Part shown: piece by piece, positions 36,975 to 49,804 of the stretch | Layout: each line of letters begins with the position of its first letter | Position numbering within the stretch: position 1 is the first letter of the stretch | Source of the DNA: Paulownia fortunei | Lineage: Eukaryota > Streptophyta > Magnoliopsida > Lamiales > Paulowniaceae | Reading direction: 5' to 3' | DNA: 64,000 bases | NCBI GenBank assembly: GCA_019321725.1 | Contig: CM033108.1 | Location: 5,278,001 to 5,342,000 of the forward strand | Notes under the pieces: generated by a model | Told to the model about the DNA's origin: nothing | The model's database searches: none | The model's input: the letters and a program-made list of their open reading frames with translations, nothing else | Program-made: the position numbers and the translations under genes

Positions 36975-37120
36975 AATCTCTGGCACATCAACCTCACCGC
37001 GCCACCCCACGTCCGCCGCCTTGCTGCCGCCCCGCTCGTTGGTCGAAGTCGAGCTCCAACAGCTCCGCACCACCAGCTCCACCATTACAATCCCTTATCT
37101 CGATGGCAAGACTTCTTCCT
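36975..37120. other. GC-rich island near the left end of the CACTA element
   Basis: A short stretch, rich in CCGCC and CACC words, that is far more GC-rich than its surroundings. Position is like the GC-rich first exon / downstream control region of maize Spm, or it may be a captured exon. I cannot identify a protein. Confidence 0.4.
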
Positions 37121-37467
37121 ACTTAACTTTATTTTTTCTTTTATTTATGTTTTCCATTCCAATCCCTATCGAATTTAGTTTTTTTTTTAATAATTTCATG
37201 TGTTCTAATCTTTTTATCAAAAGCAGATATGGTTCAGTAGTATTACTTTTAGATATGGTTTATTTTTTCTTGTGAAGATTGAATGATGATTGTCTTGGTT
37301 TGTATTGCTTGACATCACTGTCAATGCTATTTCTTATTTTTTCAATATTTGGGAGAAAGAATATTAGTATCCTTCTGGACTTTTAAAATTTTAAAATGTG
37401 ATTGTTTTGCTCCATTACATTGTTCCTATTATCTGTTAGAGGCTATGAGCATTTTGCTGTTTGACAG

Positions 37468-37549
37468 ATAAAAATAGATCGATAAAATATTCGGGCAGTA
37501 ACACTTGAGAGCCTTCGGAAATCCATCGGTGTTGTCCCTCAATTATACT
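37468..37549 (+). pseudogene. Captured exon fragment of an ATM/ABCB-type ABC transporter
   Basis: After a good acceptor (TTTGACAG) an exon-like stretch reads IKIDR*NIRAVTLESLRKSI and then GVVPQ, followed by a GTGAGT donor. It matches the segment between Walker A and the Q-loop of mitochondrial half-size ABC transporters (ATM3/ABCB25, HMT1/ABCB6 type), where the family reads near KIDGQDIREVTLESLRKSIG. One in-frame stop and a small indel next to the donor show it is not functional. No other exon of such a gene is visible near it. It lies in the CACTA element, left of the inverted repeat, and is most easily explained as host exon capture with its intron borders. Confidence 0.75.
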
Positions 37550-39363
37550 GTGAGTTTTATTGTCTGTCATCAATAACAAAAATGTTTTATTGTGGGCTGA
37601 ATTTGGCGTGCTGTGGTTTATGATCAATGCTTATGAGCTAGTTCTGTTTCAAAGGCTATGAAATATACCTCTTCTTTGTAATATGAAACTTAATGATGAG
37701 TTGACTGCTTGTGCACCTTTCTTGGAGCCCGAAAATGCCCCTAGTTCATACTTGTAAGAAGAAACATTTCTAGAGCCCGGAAATGCCCCTAGTTCAATTC
37801 GTGAAAAAAAAAAATCAATTAGTTAAATCGTATAGACAACTTGGATGTGTTGCAGTAGCTAATTATTCAGAGAATTAAATTAATAGATAAATAATGATTT
37901 TGAATTTAGATTTTGATAATATCTTAAATAAAGAAATGTAAAATTTTAAAATATTTAGTCTTGTGATAAGATTTTTGATTTTATTGAATTGTCTAAATTG
38001 ATTTCTAGAATTACTAAATTCTTAATTGATTTTCTAAACATTTCTTGGTCTCACCAATTATCATTTTTTATTTACAAGTTTAGGAGGAAAAAAATTGAAT
38101 CCATAACATAAATAAAAATATATGTGTTCCAGGCTAAATAGAAATAAAGAATAAATAAGATGAATTATTTGTTATAATTGAAATAGAACTTATGTAATAG
38201 TGAAGAAAGTCTCCTATTGAATACGTTATAACTATACATGTCATGCTTATGCATTCACAAACCTCAGGCCTCGTTTGGAATTTAACATCAAAATTTTAAA
38301 ATCTTTTGATTTTAAAATTTGTTGTTAAATTTTGAATTGTCCAGTTCGAACGGTTTGAGAATGTGTACTTAAATGTGATTTTATTAGTATGCTATTTGTA
38401 TTGTGTACGTGGTTAACTATTTCGGTTTGTATCTCCCTTTCCCTTTGTTCTTCGAATGCCCTGTAATATGTGTACTTGGAGAACTATAGAGAGATGTTGC
38501 TGAAATTTTTACGTGCATGAAACAAAATGGTCATACTTATAAAATCAGAAATAAGTGTACAATTTTTAATGGGATAGGGCCCTTACCAAAGAGTGAAATG
38601 AGAAGTGGGAGCAATGCATGCCTTTAATGAACATGAATGATTTAAATCAATTATGTAATTATTGTCATCATGTTGTACAATTATGGATTAAAATTGGATA
38701 ACGAATCAGAATCGAGTTGCTCCAAAATAAATAAATGGTTTAAATCAATTTTTGTATGTAGCCAAGAATTATATGACAATATTTGAGTTACTAAGGATTC
38801 GTTGCCATTGTCCAAGGTGTGGGAATTTATATCAATTTAATTTGGATTACGTTCGAGGACACCTGTATAGATGGGGATTAATAGATTATTCCAAGTATGG
38901 ACTTTTCATAGAGAAGTTAATATACTAAGTGTTGATACGAATGCCGTAAAATAAAGTTGAATATGTGAGTGAGGATGAAGAAGATGATACTTTCTTTGAT
39001 ATGTTAAATGACTTAAGGAATGCTGAAGTTGTTGGTAGTAGTGGCGTTCGACAGGAGGATAATAGTAAGAACACGCCTGCAGAGGAGGTGGGAGAGTTAT
39101 ACTTAGGTTGTACCAATTTTTTTGCATGCTTGTAAAAATGATTGTATCTTATTTTAGGATGAACACGAGGGCAATGATACATGTTCAACGTGTAAGAAGT
39201 CCCGATTTAAGTATGATGAGGCGAAAAAGAAAATAATCTCTCAATAAGTCCTTCAATATTTTCCTTTGAAGCCAAAATTGAAATGGTTGTTTTGGTCAAA
39301 GCATACAACAAAGGATATGAGATAGCATAAGAAAAAAAAGGTTGAAACAGATGGGGTATTAAG

Positions 39364-40385
39364 TAGGGGTGGGCATCGGGTCGGGTAATCGGGTTTTCAG
39401 GTAATCGAGTCGGGTACCTGACATGTTGCGTAACATATTTTGCTACCCGACACCAATCCGATATATTTGGATACCCGACTTATTGGGTACCCGATTTTTT
39501 CAAATATTTGATATGTCGGGTTTTGGATTTTTCTTTAAAAAAAGAAAAATTATACTAACATTTTTTTCTTTCGAGTCCCGAGTCCTCTTTTCTTGCATCT
39601 TTTATTCTTTTTTTTTTCTTCTTCTTTTTTCTCTACCCTTCCCTTTTTTCCTTCCTTTTTTACTCCTCTTTTTCTTCTATTTTTTCTCTTTCCTCCTTTT
39701 TCTCTTCCTTTTTTTCTTCTACCATTTCTCTTTCTTCTTCTCCATTTTCTCTTTTTTTCTTCTTCTTTCTTTTTCTTCTCTTTTTTCTATTTCTTCTTCT
39801 CCCCTTCCCGAATCTCCTTCTCATCTTCTTCTTTCTTTTTCAGTTTTCTTATATTTTTTCTCTTTCTTCTTCTCCATTTCCCTTCCCATCTTTTTCTTCT
39901 CCTATCTTTTTGTTTTTGTGTGTTTTTTCAACACTCCACCCCTCATCATCTTCTTTCTTTTTCTTTTTTTCTTCTAGGTTTCATTCTTACCCCTTATTCT
40001 TTCTTCTTCTTATACTCTTTTTATTTCTTTCTTTCTGGATTCCTCCATCACATTCTTCTTCTTCTTCTTGTTTTTTCCTTTTTCTTTATATATTCTCGTA
40101 TTCAATTGAGAATGAATTTGAGGTTTTGAGACCTAAGAGTTGAGAATTTTTTTTTTGCTGATGATGTTTTGTGTAAGAATTTGAGATTTTTTTTAAAATT
40201 TATTTTGGGTACCCGATCGGATAATTCATGTAGAAAAATTCTACCCGATAACCGATCCAAAAATTATGCAATCGGGTTTGGGTTACCCGAAACCCGAATT
40301 TTTTTTATAAAACCCGATCTGATTGGGTTTTACCCAATCGGATCAAGTCAGGATTCGAAAACCCAAAATTGAATGCCCGCCCCTA
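39364..40385. mobile_element. Non-autonomous hAT-like element with TSD
   Basis: Inverted ends TAGGGGTGGGCATCGGG and GAATGCCCGCCCCTA bound a 1,022-bp insertion. It is flanked by 8-bp duplications GTATTAAG (39356-39363) and GTATTGAG (40386-40393). The right arm of the large inverted repeat (near 48998) has the empty site, one GTATTGAA followed by ACACCCAGC. The ends are rich in repeated CGGGT / ACCCG words. No transposase is encoded. Confidence 0.88.
39555..40100. repeat. Long pyrimidine tract inside the hAT-like element
   Basis: Over 500 bases consist almost entirely of T and C on the + strand. Open frames of up to 184 codons across it are Phe/Ser/Leu low complexity and not genes. Confidence 0.85.
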
Positions 40386-43300
40386 GTATTGAGACACCCA
40401 GCTAATGCTGAATCGTGGAAAGAGTTTGACAAATAACATGAAACGTTTGCAAATGATCCTAGAAATGTTCGTTTGGGCTTGGTAACTGATGGTTTTAATC
40501 ATTTTGGAAACATGTCAAATGCTTACAGTATGTGGTCAGTTTTACTTGTGCCGTACAATTTGCCCCCATGAAAAATGATGAAATCGTCATACATGATTAT
40601 GTCTCTTTTAACTCCTAGGCCCAAGGCACCTCGAAAACAGATAGATAAATGTGTATTTGAGTCCTTTAATCAACGAATTGAAGGAATTATAGAGTGAAAG
40701 GGTAGAAGCATATGATGCAACAATTGAACGATATTTTGATTACATGTCGTTATATGGACAATTCTTGACTTCCCAACATATGGGATAGTGTTTGGGTGGA
40801 GCATTTAGGGTTATAATGCATGTCCAGTATGTCTTGAAGATACTGTCAGTCAAAGATTGTGCAATAAAATATGTTACATAGGCCACCATCGGTTCCTGCA
40901 TGTTAAGCACTCGTGTCGTAAAAATAAGAGTTTCAACAGAAAGTTTGAAAATGAAGGTTTGCCACGAACCTTTAGTGGTAGTGAGATTTTAACTTAGTTA
41001 GATGTGCTACCTGAAGTGGCATTTGGTAAAGATTCCAACAAACGAAAGCGGTCGGTTGGTGATAATAATTAGCTTAATAAGTTGAATTTTTTTGAGTTAA
41101 AGTATTGGTCAGACTTGAAGTAAAGACATAATTTGGATGTTATATATATTGAGAATAATATTTGTGATGCTCTGATTGGTACATAGTTGAGTATAGATAG
41201 AAAGTCGAAAGACACAATCAAAACTCAATTAGACATGCAAGATATAGGCATAAGGAATGAATTGCACTTGAAGAAGACTGGGGACCGATTCAGTAAGCCA
41301 GATGCAAGTTACACATTCACTTTGGAAGAAACGCGTGAATTTTGTCGATTTTTAAAAATTATGAAGTTCCTCGATGTTTATGCTGCAAATATATCAAGGA
41401 ATGTGAATGTGAATAATGAAAAGTTATATGACTTAAAGACATGATTGTCATGTTCTTTTGCAAAGATTACTTCCAGTAATCGTAAGGAAGTTTTTTCCAA
41501 AGGACATGTGTGGCACAATTGTTGAGCTATGTGATTTCTTCAAAAAATTCACTTCAAGAACTTTACATATTGCATACTTGAGTAAAATAGAGGAGGACAA
41601 AACATTCATTTTGTGCAAGATAGAACAAATATTTTCTTTGGCATTTTTTGACATTATGCTTCACTTGGCAGTTCATTTGCCCCCGAGACCATATTAGCTG
41701 GGCCTATTTCATCATGATAGATGTACCCATTTGAAAGGTATTTGGGAACACTCAAGAAGTATGTTTGCAATATGACAAGACTAGAGGGATCTATTGCAGA
41801 GGGATATGTTGTGAATGAAGCATTGACTTTCTCATTTTTGTATATGAGTCAAATTGAAACAAGATTTACTAGACCGTAACGTAATAAAGATGTTAGTTAA
41901 CCCATTTAATTTATCTTAAGTGTTTTCAATCAACAAGTAAAAGTGATGGACAACCAACGAAATCATAAATTGCCTTTTGTTTTATGTAAGAAAGCACATT
42001 GGTATGTTCTCAACAATTGTAAGGAAGTCGATTGATATAGAAAATAAGTTTTCAAATTCTATTATATTTTTTTTGTAATTTTGATTGAGTCCATAATAGT
42101 TATATATAATTGTGTGCAGTGAACATTAACAAATTCTTTCATCAAGAAATCCTTCAAACTGCATTTTACAATGTCACGAGAAGCAATTTTCTCAGTGGTT
42201 TAGAGGTAAAATGATTAGGCTAAGAAATCTAAAAAATTCGGAGGCCATAGATGAACTATACTTTCTAGTATTAGGACCTAATGTTGAAGTTCTACTATAT
42301 GATGCTTGTATTGTTAATGGTGTTCGATACCATACACTTTCTCGTGGTATTCATTGGACTACTCAAAATAGTAGAGTTAGTGTACCGTCATCCGATGATG
42401 GTGATAACTTAGATTCTTTTGGAGTTTTGAAGGATGTTGATTTAATTCTGGTGTGATTGGTTCCAGTGTAACCCCAAAAAGAAGTCAGTCGTGTAAAAGT
42501 TTGGTCTAACATGTATTGGCATGTCTAAGACATGGTATGAAGATGATTCCTTCATTTTGACAACTCAGGCAAGACAAGTTAATTACTTGGATGATATAAA
42601 GAATGAAGAATATTGGAAAATTGTGCAAAATGTACAATATCGAGAAATATATGAAGTAATCGAAAGGAAAGACGAGAATAGCGAGGAACATAAATGAGGA
42701 ACATGAATTTGAAAGTTCATCCAACAATGAGCCTAATCAAGATATTTCATCAGATAAGATAAGCTTAACAGTTCGTGAAGATTTAGAAATTTCAGATCTC
42801 TACAGAATAGACATTCAACCTCATCATGTAGAATTGTTGAATACACAAACATGTTTCTCTGAGGACAAACATAATTTCATTAATGATGAAGATGAAGACG
42901 AAGACACTGAATTAGATAGTGAAGGAAAAGAACAAATATTGTTGTCTGATGATGATAGTGACTAACTTTTATTAATAACCATGATATGGACTATCAACTT
43001 TTATTTCACTTCATTTTATTAAGTATTTATATTATGTTATTCATATTTTTTATTTATTCATTCAATTTATAATGTTAAGAAATTAAGGAAAATTTAAGAC
43101 CTTCACACTAACATTATGAACTTAGACGAATTTATGAACTTCACATTATGAACTTCATATAAGAAAATAACAAGAAAAGAATAGGTTCTACACTTCATTT
43201 GAATTATTTTAGCAATAGTTGGTATAAAAACAACAATTTTAGCAATAATATTGATTATGGTTTGAATTGTTTAAGAAGAAAATATAATTTCAAGGCATGT

Positions 43301-43439
43301 TCGGTTTCCTTTTTGGATCAATTTTATCATTTGCTTTATCTCAGACTTTATTTCAATCCTTTATTATTGTTAATTGTGAATGTTAATAATTATTGAATGG
43401 TCTCGTTAAAATGCCTGATATCTAAATCTTTTGATTATA

Positions 43440-44530
43440 TTTATTAATTATTATTATTTTTTCAGTCATTCACTAGCAGTTGTTTGCACTATTTAGCCAC
43501 TTTCTACTACAAGTGGCTGATTGGAGGCACATTATACAGGAGCAGAAGAGGCCCCTATTTGATTGGTTGTCGATTAGTATAATTAACTATATTGTTTGTC
43601 GGTTTACTTTCTCTTTGATATATTAAATAACACATTTTTTTTCTTTGTAAGCTATGTTTATTGTAGACTTTGACACAAGACCAAAATCAGTTGAGAAAGA
43701 GATCGACAGATTGATGAGTGCTTGATACCTGGACAACCACCAGAAGATGCACAAATACTACAAAAGTCTTACAGACCTACCTTGGGAGAAGCGACTGTAA
43801 CATATGCCTTAGGATTTTTGTGAGACTTAGGCAAACTAGGAGTATATGTGTACATTATTCGAATCAGATAAGTTTAAGATAAATTTAATACTAAGTTTTA
43901 GCTGGTTAATTTAATAAAATCTTATATTCTTTAATTTAAACTTATGATGTTTATTGCTTTAACTATTTTTTTGCAGAAATGATCAGAAATGAACTCCGCA
44001 AATTAAGCAAAGTTGTCTTATAATCATCACGAGGTTCAAAATCCTTTATGCAGCACAACTACGATGGTGTATGTATATAAAATCTTAAGTTTCATATAAA
44101 TAATTACTTGATTTGATAAGTAACATATGTCATATATTATTTTCAGACCGATTGAACTAGTAGGAAAGATCGAATTATCATTTTTAATGAAACTGACTAC
44201 AATACTGCGAATGACTAGATAGGAGATAGAGTTGAGAGCGCATATGTAAGTAATGAATTCATTCAACTTTCTCTTTTTAATTTATTTGAAACTAAATATG
44301 TTGACATATTTATTGATTTTAGGATGAAATGGTGCGACTTCAAAAGGAGTATCGACAGACACAGGCTCAGATAGATACCGGGGATGGCGCTTACACTTTA
44401 AACACCGTATAGATTATGAATAGAATGTGTGATCAGGTTCTCATTACATATTCTGGATATGTGCATGAGCTTGGAAATGAGCCCAACCCTCTCAGATCAA
44501 CTAGTTCTGATGCTACATGATCCAGGCTTA
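43440..44530 (+). pseudogene. TNPA-like (Transposase_24) gene, left copy, truncated
   Basis: Scattered exon-like pieces carry RGSKSFMQH (about 44033) and DEMVRLQKEYRQTQAQIDTG (about 44324-44383), typical of the second CACTA gene. Stops interrupt it. The coding trail ends at the inner edge of the arm (YVHELGNEPNPLRSTSSDAT near 44457). Its likely last exon stands at 51900-52360, beyond the inverted copy. Confidence 0.65.
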
Positions 44531-44565
44531 CCAACGCAGCACTTAGGGATTTATTTAAAATAGGC
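44531..44565. other. Spacer (loop) at the centre of the inverted repeat
   Basis: Only 35 bases separate the last paired stretch TCCAGGCTTA from TAGGCCTGGA. No CACTA terminus or target duplication is visible here. Confidence 0.75.
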
Positions 44566-45747
44566 TAGGCCTGGATAATGGAACATCAGAAGTAGTCAAC
44601 CTGAGAGGCTTGAGCCCACGCACGTACCGATGACCTGGTCACACACTTTATCTACATTCTGCACGTCGTCTAAGGTGTAAGTGTCATTCCCGATATCTGT
44701 GTGAGCCTGTGACTCTCGGTACTCCTCTCGAAGTCGCATTATCTTATCCTAAAATCAATAAATATGTCAACATATTTAGTTTCAAATAAATTGAAAATAA
44801 ACAATTGAATGAATTAATTACTTACTTAAACGCTCTAAATTCTATCTCCTACCTTGCCCTTCGTAGTGCTGTAGTGAGTTTCATTAAAAATGGTAATTCG
44901 ATCTTTTCTACTAGTTCTATCGGCCTGAAAATAACATATGTCATATATTACTTATCGAATAAAGTAATTATTTAAATGAAACTTAAGATTTTATATACTT
45001 ACACTATCATAACTGTATTGCACAAAGGACTTTGAACCTCTACGATGATTATAAGACAACTTTGCTCGATTTGCAAAGTTCGTCGCTGATCGTTTTTGCA
45101 AAAAAAAAGTTAAAGCAATAAATATCATAAGATTAAATTAATAAATATAAGATTTTATCAAATTAATTAACTAAAACTTAGTATTAAATTTACCTTAAAC
45201 TCAGTTAACTCGAATAATGTACACATATACTTCCAATCCACTTGAGTCTCACAGAAATCCTGAGGCACATGTTTCAATCGCTCCTTCCAAGGTAAGTAAA
45301 TATAGCCTAGAAAAAAAATGTGTGTTAACATTTAATATATCAAAGACAAAGTAAACTGACAAATAAGATAGTTAATTATACTAACCGATCAAATATGGTG
45401 TTTTTTTGCTCTTCTGTAAAACTGCTACACTTAGCTCCGTCATAAAGGAGGGTCCATGCTGTCATGTAGAACGGCCATCACATTTGCAAAATGTGACTGG
45501 TATCCTCCCTATCTCCTCTATATAACGTCTGAGTTTGTCATAATGTATGACTCTTGTATTTCGATGCTGCTCGTAAAAGCTGCAATAGTAAAAATAAGTG
45601 TTAAATTAATGTTCAACATAATTATATAATAATAATATAAAAAAAATTAAAAAAACAAAATAAACCACCAGATGTACCTTTCTCCATGGGCACATCAGTA
45701 GTAGCTCGATCAATAATAGGTTATTCATCAATCTTTTTAGGAGGCAT
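44566..45747 (-). pseudogene. TNPA-like (Transposase_24) gene, right copy
   Basis: On the minus strand a start MPPKKIDE at 45747 is followed by a stop. After an intron come FYEQHRNTRVIHYDKLRRYI and GPSFMTELSVAVLQKSKKTP (about 45580-45410), then HRRGSKSFVQ (about 45045). These are hallmarks of the TNPA-like gene of plant CACTA elements. In En/Spm this protein binds subterminal repeats and regulates the promoter. In-frame stops make function unlikely. Confidence 0.65.
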
Positions 45748-45759
45748 ACCTATAAAATA

Positions 45760-46400
45760 CAAACATGTGGTTAGATAGATAAAATAAATAAGATTATTTA
45801 TAAACTTTACTAACAAATTAAGAATAATATTAATCTATTTAAAAATCTTACTATAAGCAGAACCCAGAAGAGTGATTGTAGTGGAGGGTGCAAATAGTTG
45901 CTAGTGAATAACTGAAAAAAATAATAATAATTAGTAAACACAATCAAAAGATATAGATATTAGGAATTTTAACGAGACCATTCAACAATTATTAACATTC
46001 ACAATTAACAATAATAAATGATTGAAATAAAGTCAGAGATAAAGCAAATGATTAAATAATACCAAGAAAGGAAACAAAGCATGCCTTGAAATTATAATTT
46101 CTTCTTAAACAATTCAAACCATAATCAAATAAAGTATAGAACCTATTAGATTTCTGTTATTTTCTTATGAGAAGTTTATAATGTCTACGGAAAAGTTCAT
46201 AATGTCTAAGTTCATAATATCTTACGATTCATAATGTAAAGTTCATAAATTCATCTAAGTTCACAATGTCCTAGTGTGAAGATCTTAAATTTTTCTTAAT
46301 TTTATAACATTAGAAATTGAATGAATAAATAGAAAATATGAATAACATTGTATAAATACTTAATAAAATGAAGTAAAATAAAAGTTGATAGTTCATACCA
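45760..46400. other. AT-rich spacer between TNPA-like and TNPD-like genes, right arm
   Basis: It mirrors 42970-43440. It contains repeated AAGTTCATAATGTC words. No gene. Confidence 0.55.
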
Positions 46401-46416
46401 TGGTTATTGATACAAA

Positions 46417-49400
46417 TTAGTCACTATCATTATCAGATAACAATATTTGCCCTTCTCACTTACTATTCAATTTAGTGTCTTCATCTTCATCGTTAATGAA
46501 ATAATGCATGTTCTCAGAGAAACTTGCTTGTGTATCCAATAATTCTACATGTTGAGGTTGAATATCTAGTCTGCAGAGATATGGAATTTTTAAATTTTCA
46601 CGAATAGTTAAGCTTATCTCTTCTGATGAAATATCTTGATTAGGCTCATTGTTGGATGAACTTTCAAATTCATGTTTCTCACTATTTTAGTCTTCCTTTT
46701 TGGTTACTTCATATATTTCTTTATGTTGCACCTTTTGCACTGTTTCCATCTTCCTCTATGCTTTATATCATTCAAGTAATAAACTTGTCTTAACTGAGTT
46801 GCCAAAATAAAAGGATTATCCTCATACCATGTCAATACATGTTAGACTAATTCTTGCACGACTGATTTCTTTTTGGGGTTACATTGGAACCAATCATACC
46901 AAAATAAATATATCTTATATCCAAATGTGTAAAAAATTAAAACATCCTTCAAAACTACAAAAAAATCTAAATTATCCCTATCGTCGTATGATGGTACACT
47001 AACCCTACTATTTTGAATAGTCCAACGAGTATCACGAGAAAGTGTATGATATCGAACACCATTAACAATACAAGCATCATATAATCGAACTTCAACATCA
47101 GGTCTCAATGCATGAGAGTATAGTTTATATGTGGCATTTAGATTTTTTAGATTTCTTAGTTTAGTCATTTTGTCCCTAAACCACTGCAGAAATTACTTCT
47201 CGTGACATTGAAGAATGCAGTTTGAAGGATTCCATGATGAAAGAATTTGCAAATGTTCACTGCACACAAATATATATAACTATTACGGATTCAACTAAAT
47301 CACAGAAAAAATAGAATAGAATTTGAGAACTTATTTTTAATATCAGTCGACTTCCATGCAATTGTTGAGAACATACCAATGTGCTTTCCTATATAAAGCA
47401 AGAGGCAATTTATGATTTTATTGCCTGCGCATCACTCTTACTTGTTGATTGAAACACTTAAGATGAATGAAATCGGTCGACTAACATCTTTGTTACGTTC
47501 CGCTCTAGTAAATCTTGTTTTAATTTGGCTCATATACAAAAAAGAGAAAGTTAATGCTTCATTTACAACATATCCCTTTGCAATAGATTCCTTTGGTCTT
47601 GCCATATTGCACACATACTTTTTAAGTGTTCCCAAATATCTTTCAAATGGGTACATCCATCGTGATGAAACAGGTCCAGCTAATATGGTCTTGCGGGTAA
47701 ATGAACTGCCAAGTGAACTATAATGTCAAAAAATACCGAAGAAAATATTCGTTTCATCTTGCACAAAATGAATACTATATCCTTCTCCATTTTACTCTAA
47801 GTCTGCAACATGTAAAGTTCTTGAAGTGAGTTTTTTTAAGAAGTCACATAGCTCAACAATTATGCCACACATATCCTTTAGTAAAAACTTTCTTATGGAG
47901 ATTGGAAGTAATCTTTGCAAAAGGACATGACAGTCATGAATCTTTAAGCCATATAACTTTTCATTATTCACATTCACTTTTCTTGAGATATTTGCAACAT
48001 AACTATCGGGGAACTTCACAGATTTTAAAAATCGACAAAATTCACGTCTTTCTTTCAAAGTGAATGTGTAACTTGCATGTGGCTTATAGACTCTGTCCCC
48101 AATCTTCTTCAGGTGCAATTCTCTTCTTATACCCATATCTTGCATATCTAACTGGGCTTTGACCATGTTCTTCGACTTCCCATCTATACTCAACAATGTT
48201 CCAACCAAAGCATCACAAATGTTTTTCTCTTTGTGCATAACATTCAGATTATGTCTCAATTTCAAGTCTAACCAATACTCTAACTCAAAGAAAATTGACT
48301 TCTTAACCTAGTTCGTATCACTAATCGACCGTCTTTTTTTGATGGTCATCGTAGGATCTTTATCAAATGTCACTTCAGGCAGCGCATCTAAGTGAGTTAA
48401 AATCTCACTACCAATGAAGGTTCATAGCAGACCTTCACTTTCAAATTTTCCGTTGAAACTCTTATTTTTACGCCACGAGTGCTTAACATGTAGGAACCGA
48501 CAATGACCTGTGTAATATATTTTACTGCACAATCTATTACTCACAGTATCTTCAAGACATGCAAAACATGTATTATAACCCTTAGTGCTGCACCCAGGCA
48601 CTGTCCCATATGTTGGGAAGTCATGAATTATCCACATAACAGCAACATGTAATCGAAATATTCGTTCAATAGTTGCATCATATGTTTCTATCTCCTTGCT
48701 TCATAACTCCTTCAATTCATTGATTAAAAGACGCAAGTACACATCTATCTCCTTTTTAGGTGCCTTAGACCTAAGAATTAAAGAGATATAATCATGTACG
48801 ATGGTTTTATCATTTTCCATGGGGAAAAATTGTACGACACAAGTAAAACTGGCCACATACTGTAAGTATTTGATATGTTTCCAAACGGATTAAAACCATC
48901 AGCTTCCAAGCCCAAACATTTCTAGAATCATCTATAAAAGTTTCATGCAATTTATCAAACTTTTTTCATGATTCAGCATCAGCTGGGTGTTTCAATACCC
49001 CGTCTGTTTCAATCTTTTTTTCCTTATGTCATCTCATATCATTTTTTATATGTTTCGACAAAAACAATCACTTCAGTCTTGACTTCAAAGGAAAATATTG
49101 AAAGACTTTTTGAGGGGTTTTTTTTCTTGTTCGTCTCATCATACCTAAATTAGGACTCCTTACCCATCAAACATGTATCCTTGCCCTCATGTTCATTCCA
49201 AAATAAGACACAATTATTTTTACAAGCATGTATAGATTCGATTTTGGAAATGTTTCTTGCAATAATTGAAGCAACATATTAAATAACTTATTACTTCAAT
49301 CATTCAACACCTTCACATGCATTAATTTTACTAAGAAACTAAATGCAAAAAAATTGGTACAGCCTGAATATAACTCTTGTCATGCTTCTTCAAACATTGA

Positions 49401-49804
49401 CATATAACTTTCTCCTTACTCCTTTATAGGCGTGTTCGCATTATTATCCTCTTGTCGAACCCTACTACTACCAACAATTTCAGCAACCCTTAAGTCATTT
49501 AATATATCAAAGAAAGTATCATCTTCTTCGTCCTCACTCACATGTTCAACTTCATTTACGGGATTCGTATCAATACTTGGTGTAGTAATTTCTCCATGAA
49601 AAGTCCACATTTTGTATAACTTAAAAATCCCCATCTATAAAGGTGTCCTCGAATATAATTCAAATTAAATTGATATAAATTTCTACACCTTCGACAAGGA
49701 CAACAAATCTTCAATAACCCAAATGTTGACATATAATTCTTGGTTACGTCCAAAAAATGATTTAAATCGTTTATATATTCTGGAGCCACTCGATTCTGAT
49801 TCAT
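46417..49804 (-). pseudogene. CACTA transposase TNPD-like (TNP2), right copy, better preserved
   Basis: The start ATG is at 49804-49802 (MNQNRVAPEYINDLNHFLDV) and the zinc-type cluster ICCPCRRCRNLYQFNLNYIR follows. Transposase_21 (VPGCSTKGYNTCFACLEDT, GHCRFLHVKHSWRKNKSFNG) occupies about 48640-48450. DUF4218 (48265-47430) includes RREFCRFLKSVKFPDSYV, DCHVLLQRLLPI and WMYPFERYLGTLKKYV. DUF4216 (47168-46842) includes DACIVNGVRYHTLSRD. The stop TAA is at 46419-46417. Individual blocks stay open for 70-157 codons, but frameshifts and stops between them mean no full transposase. An intact relative elsewhere would be needed to mobilise it. Confidence 0.87.

Larger units (their letters stand above)
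38700..42965 (+). pseudogene. CACTA transposase TNPD-like (TNP2), left copy, broken by hAT
   Basis: Domains run in family order. The N-terminal transposase-associated zinc region has CHCPRCGNLYQFNLDYVRGH (about 38810-38870). It is followed by Transposase_21 segments (NVRLGLVTDGFNHFGNMS near 40460), DUF4218 (LDMQDIGIRNELHLKK at 41230, VNVNNEKLYDLK at 41410, LLQRLLPV at 41458) and DUF4216 (DACIVNGVRYHTLSR near 42302). An acidic tail rich in Asp/Glu ends at TAA 42963-42965. The start codon seen in the right copy is ACG here, followed by an early stop. Further stops and a 1,022-bp insertion also break it. TNPD supplies the catalytic activity for CACTA excision. Confidence 0.88.
38237..44530 (+). 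repeat. Left arm of giant inverted repeat
   Basis: It pairs with 44566-50231 in reverse complement along its whole length, from CATGTCATGCTTATGCATTC at the outer edge to TCCAGGCTTA at the inner edge. The arm is ~6.3 kb, or ~5.3 kb without the hAT insertion. Arms have diverged by many substitutions and small indels. Confidence 0.9.

Noticed and set aside
36788..37275. Open frames over the (CT)n repeat, Ser/Leu or Arg/Glu rich
   Set aside because: Microsatellite translation in several frames and both strands; no gene evidence.
39423..40143. Long overlapping open frames of Phe/Ser/Leu
   Set aside because: They are produced by a pyrimidine tract without stop codons inside a hAT-like element; no domain, no codon structure.
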